This document shows, in pieces, positions 1 to 12,681 of a stretch of DNA of 64,000 bases. The stretch is from contig JAJEKV010000015.1 in assembly GCA_021234155.1 (NCBI GenBank), positions 7,474,822-7,538,821 of the forward strand. The letters run 5' to 3'. Position 1 is the stretch's first letter. Every line of letters begins with the position of its first letter. Both the position numbers and the translations under genes were made by a program. The DNA comes from Isoetes taiwanensis. Its lineage: Eukaryota > Streptophyta > Lycopodiopsida > Isoetales > Isoetaceae. A model generated the notes under the pieces. That model did not search any database and was not told where the DNA came from. It was given only the letters and a program-made list of their open reading frames with translations.

Positions 1-773
1 GGAGGCATTGAAGTCATGTACTTTTTGAGAGAAGTACTACTAGAAGCTATAAGGTTGATATTGATGGTATGACTAGAGCAGACTATGCATTTAACTGATG
101 ATCAACAAAAATTGAACTTTACATAGGGAAAGAACCTCAACTTCTTTAGGTTTTGCTGATGGTTCTCTATTCTAATAGTGCTCGTATTTATTTGTGTCAT
201 AAAGTAAATTGTCGTTGCCTACAATAATGAAAAAGTTCAATAGGGGATATCAAGTATAAATTAATGTTCTCCTTTCGATTTTGAGCCCATTGACAGGTTG
301 TATAATACACTGCTTGAATCTCCAAAAATGACCTCTCATAGACTTCAAACATGTTGAGAACAGAACCCAAGAGCCATAATGCAGAGCAGATAAGGAGCAA
401 CCTTATAGCATGAATTTGGAGACAAATCACAAGTCAAATTTGACACAAATAATAATTCCAACTGCTCGTAACAACATTTATAAAGGCCAAATTGCATATA
501 AAATACATATATTCATTGCATTTTGGTTGGTTAACCCTAAAAAAGACTACCAATTCGATACATGCATATGCTTATGTTAAGAAGACAAAAAACTCCAGCA
601 AATAGGAAATTGGACTCCCTTGCATAGACTAGTGGCGAGGCTACTTCCACATATACCAACTGCTTGTCAAGATAATGTGTACCACTAACTGAGCATGTAG
701 ATCATGCAAATTAATAGTTAGCACAAGAAATATTGCAAAATAGAAAAAAAAAAACTAAGATGATTATGTCATT

Positions 774-859
774 ATAATGAAAAAATCGAAGAGCAAATTG
801 AAAGAAGAGCTGTGAATATGAATAATGAAAAAATCGAAGAGCAAATTGAAAGAAGAGCT
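774..859. repeat. 38-bp direct duplication, 48-bp period
   Basis: The 38 bases at 774-811 are repeated exactly at 822-859, separated by ten bases. The unit begins ataatgaaaaaatcgaagag. This looks like a local tandem duplication and has no assigned function. Confidence 0.9.
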
Positions 860-1240
860 CCAAGACCACATAGTCTGCTTTAGCGAAAGTAAGACATGTC
901 TTATTTTAGATGGGTTTTCAAGCATCGGTGTGGCACACCAATTAATGGAATAACTTCAATTTTATGTTTCATATTTTTTAATTTGGAGGCATAAATAGTG
1001 TGTAATCACGTATTAATATTTATGTGTTATTTTATGACTATAGGGAAAAATCACCAAGCTAGGAATATCTCATATTTTAGCTATAGTTTTTATATCGATG
1101 TGACGATCACCTTCTACAGCTTATATCCCTTGTATGTGTAGAGTCTGCTTGGATTCTAGCCCTCGATTGTATTCCATGATCACATCTATGTTGGACCGAA
1201 GATACCTCTTGCTAGTTCCTGGTACCCTTGATCTTATTAT

Positions 1241-1433
1241 AGTCCATGATCACATTTGGAGAGAAATATTCTTTAGGGATCGCCAATAGTGGATCATGAT
1301 AAAATGGATCAATTTTGCCAATAATAGCCCAATACATTATTATTGTCTCAATCTAATTGCAGTCCATGATCACATTTGGAGAGATATATTTTATAGGGGT
1401 CGCCAATAGTAGTGGATCATGATAAAATGGATC
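1241..1433. repeat. Pair of about 70-bp direct repeats
   Basis: The segment 1241-1310, starting agtccatgatcacatttgga, recurs at 1361-1433 with few differences. A further partial match, 'ccatgatcacat', lies near 1175. The unit is short and non-coding; it may be a remnant of a tandem array or a small element. Confidence 0.75.
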
Positions 1434-3290
1434 TCAATCTAAACCATTGAAAAAAATGCGTAAAAAGAAGTGGGTTTGAACTTGGTCATCCAATCTTAAT
1501 CCATAATAGGGTATTTGAATGATTCTTTCTATCACAACATCTATAGTCTTAATGTATGTTTTCTTCTTTTTTGTTTTCCTTTTCCATTTTGGGTGTTTCC
1601 GAGCCATTATTAGCCAAGACAATCCAAACTGGCGATGTTGACTCGTCGCATATCCAAAAACCTACCCTGGAACTGCTTGGAACTCTCTGAAACACGGAGA
1701 CAGGAGGGATTTTTGGGCTTTATAGATTGCTGGCAACAAGCCAATTCTAAGCTGGGCAGTAGAGCGGCGTTGCTGATGCTTGTGTTGTTGGGGTTGTAGG
1801 ATTGGACGGGGCTAACAAGCTCTAGCTCTGGTATGCATTTCTTCCTCCGTGCAGTTTGCCCCATTAAATGTGTCAGTGGCTGCCCTTCTTATCTGCTTGA
1901 AGCTGCCAAAGCTGTAGAAGCTCCTTTTCCCCTCCAGTTTGGCTAGAAACAATGCACTGGAAAAACCTCTCTCTGCAATTGAATCTGAAATCCTTTTCTT
2001 CGCCAATGGCAATGGTTATGGCTAGGTATGTTTCTTCGCTTTAACTGAATTGAAGATTATTTTCTTAGGCTATGGTTTATGGCTATGGCTAAGTATGTTT
2101 CTTTGCCAGAATGCAGATGCAGCTTATATGGGGTTGGAGAAGAGGTCCTCTTATTTGAGCCATTGAGCCTTCCTTACAGACCCAAATCTGCCAAAATTTA
2201 GCTTAAACTACAGAACTCTTTGTGCAGCATCTGTTTAATATTGGATCAGCACAGATAAACTTTCGCTTGATGAGGAATTTGAATATAAATGAATGATTTT
2301 TCCCATAAGGAATCCATAACTTTCTGTGATTTCTATCGTTTAGCTAAACTAATCCAAAATGCATCCCATAAACTTCGGTGGTATGGGCACAAAAAGTGTG
2401 AAGCTAAGATTATTATATTTTTTTCCAATTGTTTCTATTTACTTTAGTCATTTTCTTTCCATAAATATGCTGAAAAAAGCCAGCTAGCTAGACCTTGTTT
2501 TGTTTCATGGCTATTAGGAAACAAATTACTATTCATATATTTTTTATTACCTAAAATTACTTTAGCTAAATAAGCCCAAAACTCATTGCAAAGTTTTCTA
2601 AGGTTTAGCTATATATTACAAATTTTCTCACTCTTATTTTCTACTGTTTAGCTCAGGCATGAAAAAATCTAAGCTAAAATTATTATATTTTCTCCAATTT
2701 TTTCCATTTACTTTAGCTGACTTTTTTACAAAATGTGCTAAAAAAATCTCCAAAAATTTAGTTCGTAAATTACTCCGTGGATGTTCGCAAAAAAAAATTT
2801 TATAATATCAGATTGATATTTAGCAACTGAATGCTGCTATCTGTTAGCTGAAAGCCTTAAAGAATGCTTTCAGCATCAGTGAAATTGATTTGGTCAGAAA
2901 GTTTTGATAGATTATAGAGAAAGGCATTATTTGAGAAGAAGGAATTGACACCCAAAACTTGACGGATGAACTTTACAAAAGAAAAAGAAAAAAAAAAGGG
3001 GGGTGCGCTGTAATGATTCTATTTTATTTTGAAAAGACAATGAAACAAAAAAATATACTCTTGAAGTCCAATTTATGAAGGAAACCAGGTCTCAACAAAA
3101 ATATGAGGTTGGGAAGGAAAAGTTAATGAAGTGGGTACAAATTAAGGGGAAAAAAAGAGGACAATATTTTTTTGAAATGGGGTTTTGGTAGTTTATACCA
3201 AGTATTATATTATAGGTATATGCATATCTAGGTATCAATATGGGGACAACTACCCATTATGAACGATATTTACCTTAAACGAGGATAATA

Positions 3291-3330
3291 TTTTTTTTTT
3301 GAAGGACGAAAGCCAAAAAGTTTATTAATC
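3291..3330 (-). mobile_element. Solo 3' end of an L1-type LINE (severely 5'-truncated)
   Basis: A run of T followed by gaaggacgaaagccaaaaag and tttattaatc matches, base for base over about 40 bp, the 3' end of the longer LINE at 3484 onwards. On the minus strand this reads as a LINE terminus with an AATAAA signal and a poly(A) tail. It is most simply a dead-on-arrival insertion of the same family, about 190 bp from the larger copy. Confidence 0.7.
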
Positions 3331-3483
3331 AAAGTTTGTCTTCTTTCTTTTCGTATTCTGTTAGGTATTTCATTACACCTCCGCTTTGTGAAATAAGGAA
3401 TCTTGGGGATATGCAAGATGTATTTGCAGATGTAATTGGAGTTTTTACAAATGTATAATGAGGGTTTAGGATTTTACAAAATA

Positions 3484-5040
3484 TTTTTTTTTTGAAGGAC
3501 GAAAGCCAAAAAGTTTATTAATCGGAGAAAAAGTACAAAATTTACATGTCTCATCTAACTGTGTAAGCACAAAAAGATGCCACAGGAGCACGAGCCTGGA
3601 GCACAATGTACTTACTCCAGAATAGGAGATTAATGATAAGAATCAATTCGAAGATACTGAATCCAGATGCGTTCCATCAGTTCTGACTCAAGGGAGGAAC
3701 ACTCATAGGCTGTCAATATCTTTTTCTGGGCCACCGTAATAACACTGTGTGCAGATGAATAAATGCCCTGAAAGATGTGGTGTCTGCGACGCTCCCATAT
3801 CGAACATAGGAGCCAACTGGAACCAAGATGAAATGCCCTTTGTTTAGCTGGAGGCCATGCGTTGGGATAGGACGCCAAAAGGATGCATCGGCAGTCCAAT
3901 GTACTGTTAAACAAACCTTGTAGCCAGGACCATGCTAATTGAACCTCAAGACAATCAAAGAGACAATGCTCAAGAGTCTCAACGTCCGAAAGACAGAGCG
4001 GGCATACTGCAGATATGCGAGGATCATAACGATGTCGAAAGGCATTAACCCTCAGGCACCTGTGGATAACCTGCCACCACAGTACAGAGACTTTAGGGTG
4101 GAGCAACCTATCCCAAAGCCATCGCCATGTACGACACAAAGTGGGCTGTGGAACTTGTAGACGCCACCCATCTGGCAACTGGAGGGGTTGTGGTGCTAAA
4201 AGAAGGCGATATACTGATCTGACAAATTGCTTGCCTTTGTGAATATTTTCATGACAGTCCCATGGCACCTTTTCAGCAACACCAACTTGCATTATAAGAG
4301 GCACCCTTTCAGCAACACCAACTTGCACTATAGAGATACGTTCCAACGAGAGAGCAGGAACTTTGCCTGAATTTCAGGCCAAGACAGTAGGCGACCCGCC
4401 TCATACCATGCTTGAATCGAGACAACACCTGCAAGAAGCCATCGTCTCTGTGTAAGGGGATGAACTGAGGCTGCCAATGGAGGTGCTGAGGGGTCTGGAG
4501 GCAGTGGTGCCCACTGCCATGGAGTCTCCAATAGGGTGTGGATAGAGGGGCATGGCCAGAAAAGATGTCTGACCGCCTCCCATGCTGCCAACAAGCCATG
4601 CAAAAATGGAGAAGCACTTGGAAAAGGCTGCAGAGTCTGAAATAAAGCTCAAGATAGGACTGGTTTGACAGCCTTCCTGCCTAGAGGGATACAGTGACCA
4701 AGAGCTTGTCGTGGCCACTGTAATGCGATCCGCAAGAGACAACTTAGCAGTGGACCACCAGAACAAGTGCTTCTCCAAACCCCTAATGATCTCCTCCCAT
4801 GCAGCTCCTATAGAAACATGGATGCCAACTGGAATCCCCAACAACTTGATGGCCTGTCCATGTGCAAGTAATTTCCATAGATAATCGTGAACACATGCCG
4901 GAGCCGGATTATCCAATGTCCACAAAGCTGTACACTTCTGCCACCCCACAAGAACACCGGAAGCCAGTGAAAAAGTATCTAAAAGCATTTTGGCAGCATC
5001 AAGATTCTCATCATTAGCGACTAGGAAGCAATGGGATAAA
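3484..5040 (-). mobile_element. L1-type LINE fragment (RT C-terminus and zinc-binding domain)
   Basis: This minus-strand fragment of a plant L1-class non-LTR retrotransposon is 5'-truncated and frameshifted. The upstream part (4988-4401) resembles the end of the reverse-transcriptase ORF, with the sequences KLLGIPVGI and LSLADRITVA typical of the post-palm region. The downstream part (4346-3630) is an RT-associated zinc-binding domain with WWQVIHRCL and the finger CPLCLSDVETLEHCLFDC. The element ends in a poly(A) tail, read as T on the plus strand at 3484-3492, preceded by an AATAAA-type signal. Several frame changes between 4300 and 4700 show that it is dead. EN and the RT catalytic box are absent, so it arose by 5' truncation. 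Confidence 0.85.
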
Positions 5041-8000
5041 GAGCTACATTTCCATACAACGACTTGATTGATAATTGGCTAAATGCGACCACCTACTAGA
5101 AAACGACCCAAAACAACCAACTAACTCAATGAGTAGCATTATATCAACGAGTCAAAGAAGTGTGAATATAGAATTTTGGTCCACAAAAGTAAAGTCTGAT
5201 GCTCCTTTTATATAGAGGGGCTTGGCATTTCTCTTTGCGGACTCACTTCCATGTACACAGAGGTGGGGAACGAGAAATGTTCGACGCGGCATTGGCCGCC
5301 ACAATATGTCAAGCCAAGAGCTTTTAAGCCATGCATTTTTATTGACAAAATATTTATTTCCAATATTTATCCATGTCCACAATTCTTAAGTGACCACTAT
5401 TTGGTACATCCCCAACCATCCCCAACTTTTTCAATATAATAATAATAATAATAATATATCTAAAGTAATAGTGCCCAGCGTTGCTGGGCAGAAGTTGGTA
5501 ACCTGTAAATGATAATCTTGTGGATTCACTTCAGAAACACGTCGTCTTGGATTTTTTCCACATTTCATCTGAATGCATAATAGCATATTGATGAAAACAA
5601 AAGAAAACAAATTTCTAATAGTGATATATGCTTGCTTCTTGAATTGTTCTGCAACATGGCGCTTCGTAACTCTCTGGGGCTTGTAGTTATGGTAATGGGG
5701 TAGCTTTGGCATAGAATTCTACACCTTAAAATTTCATCATGTGTTTCAGAACCTGTAAACAAACTTTTCTATGCATTTTACTTAGATTATTGGTTTAGGG
5801 GTGATGTATTAAGGCACCGGTGCAACTCTGAAATGGCTAAAGTTAAAAACTTTGTGTGCACTTTCTACTTTTTAGATATTTATTTTAGGGATGATGTGTT
5901 AAAGCATTACAACTCTAAATGTATTTGATTTCAATTATTTTGTGTCAATATCTAGTAATGTCTTAAACAGAATATTTCAATTGCCCTACAGATAACCAAT
6001 AATGTTTTATGCTCTACCCTTATAATGGTCAACTATACTCTTGTTAATTCAAGTGGAAATAATAAGCCAACCAATACACTTCCAAATTTCGCAAATTATG
6101 TTTTTGTCAAATTGTATTATAACAATACATGTTGTGCTAAGCTATCATACAATTTAAGCCCGTCCCTTTTTTTTTGCAGATAAAACATCTTGTGCTAAGC
6201 TATCATACAATTCAATTCCATCCACTTTCTTTTTTGTTCTTTGCGAGGTCTTGAGCACCTAAGAAATAGCTAGCCTTTTGTAGCCAAGCACTGGCTGGGC
6301 GGAATGAATACCACAAGGTCAATTATGTAGTTTGACAAACTTGGAGGCCTTAAAAACATGTGTTTATTATCCAAATATATGTCGGAAATAATACTTAAAA
6401 CTTCAATGCTTGTTAGTTTGCAAGGCAGAATTTAAACATTGGCATAAATCAAGGCATTTTATTGCAGCTGATCTTGGGGTTTTCGAGGTTTACTTTGATG
6501 CAAGGGGATACATGGGCACCCTTGCCCTTGCACCAAGTGAGGAGCTAGTAAAGAATTTGAGCTAGTTCTGGAGGTAGATGTTTTAGCAGGAAATGCAAGG
6601 GTGGATTACAACTTCATTTCAATACAACTTCATTTCTGCAATGAAGATTACATGCGTGGAATCGAGAAAGATACATGAAAAACATTATGCTCTGGTAATA
6701 ACGCATTTAATCAATCTCAACCCCTTACTCAGTACTTCTCTGCCATAACAGCAACAACATGAAGAAAGAAGAGTGAAATGTCTCAAAAATGTCAAGCAAT
6801 AGGATGACAATGCAAACTATCAAAGTACAACAGCTGCATTGCTTAGATTCTTTCTGCATAATTTGCACCTACTACTACACTTTAAGGATGTTTCAGACAC
6901 CTTTTTTTATGCCAAAGTCATCATTGCAAATGGACCTTAAATGTGCTCAAACTAAACTACAAAATTTAAAATTGAGCACCCAAAGCAGAAAATCGAAATG
7001 GCAAAGCATGCTTCAAAATAATCATGTTTCACCAAATCTCTTCATTAGTGTCCCCTCTTTGCTCCAAACCTGGGCTTGCTATATCTTTTGGAAGCGCTCT
7101 GCTTAGAAATAAATTGCTCTCAACTACTATTACAGAAGCTAAATTAAGGAAGGAAGGAGATAAAGTTAGAATAAGGAACGATCTTACTACAAAGAGATAG
7201 AACCAAGCTGGGGGAATGTAGAGTATCTGCAACATATTCAGATGCACATATTAGTTGCCAAGCTTGAGCCTTCCACACTCATCATCTGCTGTATTTTTAG
7301 CCAAGATGGCACATAGATATAGCAATGTATTTGCTACAAAAACTTTCAAATTCATGCTCACTCTTTGCATGTTACAAATGATACAAATCTAGAAGGAAAG
7401 TGCATTCTTTCCATATTTTGCAGGTTGCCTGGACATGCTGCAGAACTATGATACTGACTCTTATATGCCAATCAAGTAGCAAATGATGATTTTTCTGGTC
7501 TTTGCTTATGATCAGAGATTGCTGGTTTATCTACATAACTTGCAAGAGAACATGCCTTATCACAAAAAGTAGAAACAACCGGGTATCTGGCAATTAAATT
7601 TAGATAGATGGTAATCTGATAAATACTTACATGTACTTTATGAGGAAAATAGATGATGAACATCAGAGAGCGTATGCGATTATGCATTTGCCTGCCATTT
7701 TGTCACTATTAGCAACTTATACATATTAAAGAAGGATGCAATTATAACACAAAAATAGCATGCCATAAGTTTCACATGATTCAAGAAGACCCAATTTTGA
7801 AGCAGGCAGCCAACTTGACAAATCCATGCAACCTTTTGTCTCCAGAATTGTTTTCAATATAGTATTTTGTATGACAAATAGAGGCTGATGCATACAATAG
7901 CTAACAATTTCATGGAACTGTCCAAACCACAGCCAGAAATTTTCTCTGAGCACAAAGCTAAATGAGATTTATACTGAGCTCCAGACCGTTATTCTGATCT

Positions 8001-8202
8001 TTAGACAGCTCCGTCTGGACTGCAACCCACCAATGTTTTGCATATGTGCCTTAGATCATTGCGTGCCACTATATTTTGCAAAGAAAGGTGGATGGAAGAG
8101 AGAGGATAACAGAAGCCTCTTCTCCATTGCTAATGTCTACTTAGTTCTTGATTGTAGCCCACATACTGAATTGATCCAAAAAAATGAGACAAAAATTTCT
8201 AC
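5041..8202. other. Intergenic or intronic AT-rich DNA with small repeats
   Basis: No coding region was recognised with confidence. The stretch contains a microsatellite of ATA units at 5436-5459, a diverged direct repeat at about 5784-5830 and 5875-5925 sharing 'ttagggatgatgt.ttaa', and another at about 6130-6155 and 6190-6213 sharing tgtgctaagctatcatacaa. Its right-hand part may contain downstream exons of the minus-strand gene whose first exons lie at 8203-8584, but none could be joined in frame. Confidence 0.45.
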
Positions 8203-8584
8203 CTGAGACTTCCTGCTATGTAGTGAGTCTGAATAGTTGAATCTTCGGTCATATTGTCCAAATACAAAGCGACCAATTATTGCTGGAGCAGAGCCGGATT
8301 TTCCTATAGAGGCAGCCACGGCCACTTCCTTGCAGAAGCCTGATCCAAAAATTAGACAAAAAACTCATTACAAAACACGGGTAAAGATGCTTCTAATTCA
8401 TTCTGGTATGAAGGATTCAGCCCTTTCCCTAGAAACAATGTAGGGTCTGAACCGGATTCAGCATACGATATTTACCTTCTATAACAGCCTTCTTGCAGTG
8501 GTCGATGGCTCCAGCAATATTGCAATGGTCGATGGATCTTGCGACTGTCAGAAGCTGTTGAAGGCGGCAAAACAACAGGGCCAT
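8203..8584 (-). CDS. Two 5' exons of an unrecognised host gene (partial)
   Basis: A plausible gene start reads on the minus strand. Exon 1 is 8584-8476, opening with an ATG in a good context (gacggcATGGCC) and ending at donor GTAAAT. The intron is 8475-8340 and ends in CAG. Exon 2 is 8339-8203, ending at donor GTAGAA. The two join in frame (109 + 137 nt = 82 codons) and read through IDHCNIAGAIDHCKKAV and SAPAIIGRFVFGQYDRRF. I do not recognise the protein. Later exons should lie below 8200, but the next open segment (7953-7726) does not join in phase, so the gene is left incomplete. Matching splice phases and non-repetitive sequence favour a real host gene. Confidence 0.5.
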
Positions 8585-8779
8585 GCCGTCCTCCAGAAAG
8601 GCCTCGCTAACCCTAGAAAAAAAAAACCATGTTATCTTCAGAATCTGACGTGGCATCATCTCCTCCGTTGGCTTCATCAAATCTGGGCCGTCCAAATTAG
8701 GGCTGGGTCCAACACTTACACAATAACATTATAATATAAGAAGATGCTCACTTGGGCCTTAAGAGGCCATGGAGCACAT

Positions 8780-10160
8780 GAACAATCGGATTACAGTTTT
8801 AACAGTAAGGAGCGGTGGGCATCCACCGCTCTTATGTATGACCCTAGAGTCATTGGTGCTATAGAAAGTAGCGAATAGAAATCTTCTGCCTGAATATCAT
8901 AATTGTGCCTGATGCTTTCATATGCGGAGCAATGTATAAAAACATGATTTTCATCTTCGATCTGACCTGTTTGACAAATTTTACATATGCGTTCTTCAAC
9001 TGGAATTTTCGCCCATCTTCCCAACTCTATCTCCAATCTGTGAGATCCTGTCCTGTATCTGGCTATCATTTTCCTTTGAGATGGTGAAGAGTTTACCTTT
9101 AGATACAATTGACACTCGTATGTTGCCATGTGATTGACATCTGCCTGATATAAACGCATCCTTTTCCAGGGTCGGCCCAAATCTTTTGAACTGCTAGCTT
9201 TTCGAGTATGGCTCTGAGCTCTTCCTTGTTTGCTGGGCATGTCGAAACGTCCAAGCCCCATTTTTTTTGCCCATGCTATCAGGTTTTTCGACCAGTCTGA
9301 GTACTCCATAGCTTGGTGCGACAGCCTGTCTGAGCTTTGCTCTCTAATTCTGTTATAGAAATTTATAGCTTGGTATAGACCTTCCAATTCCAACGGGAGC
9401 AAACCGGTTTCTGCAAGCATTATGGCATATGGGATTTGTGCCCTTATTCCAAGTTCTGTTTTCGGAAACATCTTTTGGATATTTTCGATTTGTGTCCATA
9501 GCCGTGGAGAGATGTCTGGTCCCCAAATTGGGGCACCATACAGTATCACCGTTTGGACTAAGCATTTGAACAGAATTTTCTTCAAGTTCAAATCTGTAAG
9601 GGAGGCCTTGTTACATTTTGCTAGCATGCTGTACAATGCCGCCTTCCCTCCGAGAACTCTTCTATTAATGCAGTTCTTCCAGCTGTAATTTGAGGCAATG
9701 TCGATCCCGAGGTATTTGTATGAGTCTACAGTTTCTAGGACCTGTCCCTTATATGTAAATTCTGGTCGGTCTCTCGTTCCAAAGATCATTATCTTGGATT
9801 TTGACAGATTAACCTTCATCTTTTTCTCGTCACAAAAGCTTTCCAAATTTTGTAAGTGTTCTTGTTATGTGTTCTTCCTGCTTGCAAGTAGAACCACGTC
9901 ATCAGCATAAAGGAGCAGCTGGATGAGATATGTACCTAGTTTGGTTCCTGCCAGTGACTTGGCTCTCAGCCAATCATCTAGTTCGTCTATGAATACTCCA
10001 AACAAAGTTGGAGATAACGGACATCCCTGCCGGACTCCAATAGTGCTCCTGATTTTGGTATCCGTATCCCATGATACTTTAATTAGAACCTCCTCATATA
10101 GTTGAGATACTGCTGCCCTTAGATCTTGTGGAACTCCGATCAGAATTAATCTGTCACTGC
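8780..10160 (-). mobile_element. LINE fragment, non-L1 family, RT C-terminal half
   Basis: On the minus strand 10,105-8,791 reads as the C-terminal half of a non-LTR reverse transcriptase. Motifs in order are RQGCPLSPTLFGVFIDELDD, then LLLYADDVVLLA with the catalytic YADD, then MKVNLSKSKIMIFG, YKYLGIDIASNYSW, and a terminal CCHC-like finger CKICQTGQIEDENHVFIHC. One in-frame TAA follows shortly after YADD, near 9867; otherwise about 350 codons remain open. The 5' end is lost at about 10,160, next to the poly(T) of another element. The order and motifs match the LINEs at 10.4-12.7 kb and 21.8-22.7 kb, so all three belong to one clade distinct from the L1 copies here. Confidence 0.85.
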
Positions 10161-10356
10161 TAAATATATTTATTTATTTAATTTTTTTTTTATTTTTTTT
10201 TTTTGAGGGTAAGTTATGTGTATATATATAGAAAGTTGAAAAGTTATGTACAACAAATACCCTTTAAGGGTAAGTAGAACAATAAGGTTGTTCAGGGGGG
10301 TCAAAACACATGTACTATAGAGAGCATCTCCTCATCTTCTCCACCTCTAGGGTACT
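10161..10356 (-). mobile_element. Probable 3' UTR and poly(A) tail of the long L1 LINE
   Basis: A long T/A-rich run at about 10,168-10,205 on the plus strand would be the poly(A) tail of a minus-strand L1 element. The L1 coding part resumes at 12,682 after an inserted second-family LINE. This assignment rests on position and the T-run only. Confidence 0.4.
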
Positions 10357-10430
10357 ATAAGTAAGTAAGTAAGTAAGGAAGGGAGGGAGGGAGGGAGGGA
10401 GGGAGGGAGGGAGGGAGGGAGGAAGGAAGG
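10357..10430. repeat. Microsatellite tail (TAAG)n then (GGGA)n of a LINE
   Basis: About five TAAG units are followed by roughly thirteen GGGA/GGAA units. The array abuts the 3' end of the minus-strand LINE that starts at 10,431 and occupies the place where a poly(A) tail would normally be. Other copies of the same LINE family end in different short tandem repeats at exactly the same point. Confidence 0.85.
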
Positions 10431-12670
10431 TTCTTTTATCGTCCGCGGAGGCCAATCGGCCTATGGGACCCAAATTACACGGGTGCAGCAAGCCCGTTGC
10501 TACCCAGATTAAAAAACCCCCCCTTAGGAGGGAAAAACCGTCGCAGCAACAAACCTACTGGCAGCTGTACAAATATACATATAATATACACATGAATATA
10601 CACACATGAATTCCCGGCACCTCAGGTAGGCGCCCGGGGCAGAGGTGAGTCCGCAGATCCAAAACCTCCTGGAGGTAGGAGCCAAGGGATCGAACTGACG
10701 GCGTGCTGAGTAGCTCGTGCAGGGGCAGACCAGGTCGCACCAAGAGAATGTAGCGAGCCCGAATCTGACTATAGGCTGGACAGCTCTGGAAGGCATGGCT
10801 TTCATCCTCAACAATCCCCAGCGGGCAACACTGACAAAGCCTCGGCCCGCGGCTCTCCAACCCACCCACCCGTCTCAAGCCGAAGATGGTGGGCCCCGCT
10901 CGAATGGGCCCAGCGATAATCCTGCGCTTCTTCATGGGCAACTGAGAACGCAGGTAGAGCTATGGGCCTCGAACCAGGGTGGGGTTTATGTGTTGTTTGT
11001 AGTGTGCCACCTTTACCTGTTCCAGAGCATGGTGGTCCCAGAGCTTCCCCAGGAAACAAGAGTCCAAGTACCCCCTCAGCCTATCCCGGCCGGCGTCTGT
11101 GTGCACCTAGACGCATCTATGTGCGTCTACGTTCCAGCGTGCCAGCCACTGGGCTCTCTTGTCCTTCCAACAAGCCCTGAGTCGTTGCGGGCTCATCGCC
11201 ACAGCGTAAGCCAAGTGTGGGAGCCGAGTGTCGCCCATGTTGACCACCTTCTGGAAATAGACAATGTGCCTATCGAGGGCCGCATGCTGCAGGGGCATGA
11301 ATCCTGTCTCCTGCAACAAGATCTGATATGGAACTGAGGGCTTGACGCCAAGTGCCCGCGTCAAACATGCCTTCTGAACCTGCTTTAAGTCGTTCCAAGT
11401 CGCCAAAGACACCACTGGGCCCCACACCTCGACCCCATACAAAAGAACTGGCTCGACCAGTGCCCGGAACAAATGTGACTGGTGGCCCCAGTCATACAGC
11501 TCTGCCCTGTGACTATTGTTTTGCATTGCGTACAGCGCCTTCCAACCTGCGGTCACCCGAAGGCGAATGGATGCATCCCAATACATTGAGGACGGGAATT
11601 CCACCCCCAAGTACTTGTAGCTGGGTGTGACCTCTATCATCTGCCCCTGGTAAGTGAGCGCCGGAGGTGCCGGATGACATGAGGAGGATATGAGGACCAT
11701 CTTAGTCTTGGCCAGGTTGACCCGCATGCCCGTCGCCTGGCAGAATGTGTCCAGGGCATCTAGGTGTGCCTACATTCCCTCTGGTGTATGGGCCAAGAGG
11801 TCCACATCATCTGCATAGATGAGGTGCCGGATGACCTAGTGCAAGAGCTGTATACCGTCCCCCCCATTGGCAGCTAGTCAGGCTTCCAACTGGTCAATGT
11901 AAAGTCCAAAGAGTTTGGGTGAGAGAGGACAACCTTGCCTAACTCTAATGCTACTGGCAAATGACTGTCCTTCCGGTTGCATGCGGCCTGTGCAGCTCTC
12001 GTACAGTCTGTACACTGCGTTCTGCAGATCCGTAGGGAGCCCCAAATGGTGCAATCTCGCCCACAACTTTTTCCGGGGGACTGTGTCGAAAGCCTTTGCA
12101 AAGTCCACGAAACAGCAGTACAGGTCCTCCCGACGGTTCCTACTGTCCTCGACCAGGGTCCTGAGTGTGAAGATGTGATCAATAGTCGAATGTCGAGGTC
12201 GGAAGCCTGCCTGGGTAAGTGCCCTGACTTCCGCTGCCTCTGCCCATCTGGTTACCTGCTGTTCGAGAATGCCCGCGCACAGCTTGGCAAATACTGAGCT
12301 GACCATGATGGTTCGGTAATTGGCTGGACAGTGTGGGTCCCCTGCCTTGTAGATCGGAACAATCCTGCTTGTGGTCCATGACCGGGGAAAACCCTCTTGC
12401 AGCGCCCTGTTGAACAGTGTAGCCAGGACGGGCACGACGGGATGTCCCGCCCACTTGAGCAACTTCGCTTGCAGGCCATCCAAGTCTGGCGCCTTCCCAT
12501 TAGCCAGGCGCTGCAGCCTCTCTTCGACATCTTCTCTCTGTGATCACCAGTGGTGGGCCATGTTGCGGGGGAACATCCGTCCGTGTTCCCGGGGGATCAG
12601 GGAAAGCACCTTTCTTCTCCCAGGAGTGGGTACTACAGAGAGAGGCATCTCCATTCCAATGTTAGATCCC
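10431..12670 (-). mobile_element. LINE of the STR-tailed non-L1 family, 5'-truncated, decayed
   Basis: This minus-strand non-LTR retrotransposon keeps most of its RT. Motifs in order are NGKAPDLDGL near 12,500, FRPRHSTIDHIFTLRTLVED, CCFVDFAKAFDTVPRKKLW with the first catalytic Asp, RVRQGCPLSPKLFGLYIDQL, IYADDVDLLAHT near 11,810, VNLAKTKMVLIS, and the terminal finger CCPLGIVEDESHAFQSCPAY at about 10,830. Frames change several times and a stop follows the YADD block, so it is inactive. The sequence near 12,650 suggests coding continues slightly upstream of the RT before truncation. The element appears to lie in the 3' region of the long L1 LINE. Its 3' end reads GTCCGCGGAGGCCAATCGGC on the plus strand. 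Confidence 0.85.
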
Positions 12671-12681
12671 CTTAGTAATTC

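Larger units (their letters stand above)
1..3283. other. AT-rich intergenic DNA, no gene recognised
   Basis: No convincing coding region was found in this stretch. Short open frames on the minus strand at 1434-2012 have no recognisable motif and could be UTR or exon debris. The sequence is AT-rich and holds a few local duplications, listed separately. A pair of diverged direct repeats lies at about 2399-2477 and 2669-2747, sharing the pattern 'attattatatttt..ccaatt' followed by 'atttactttag'. Confidence 0.5.

Noticed and set aside
5436-5459. ATA microsatellite as a LINE tail
   Set aside because: No LINE terminus adjoins it, so it is listed only as a simple repeat.
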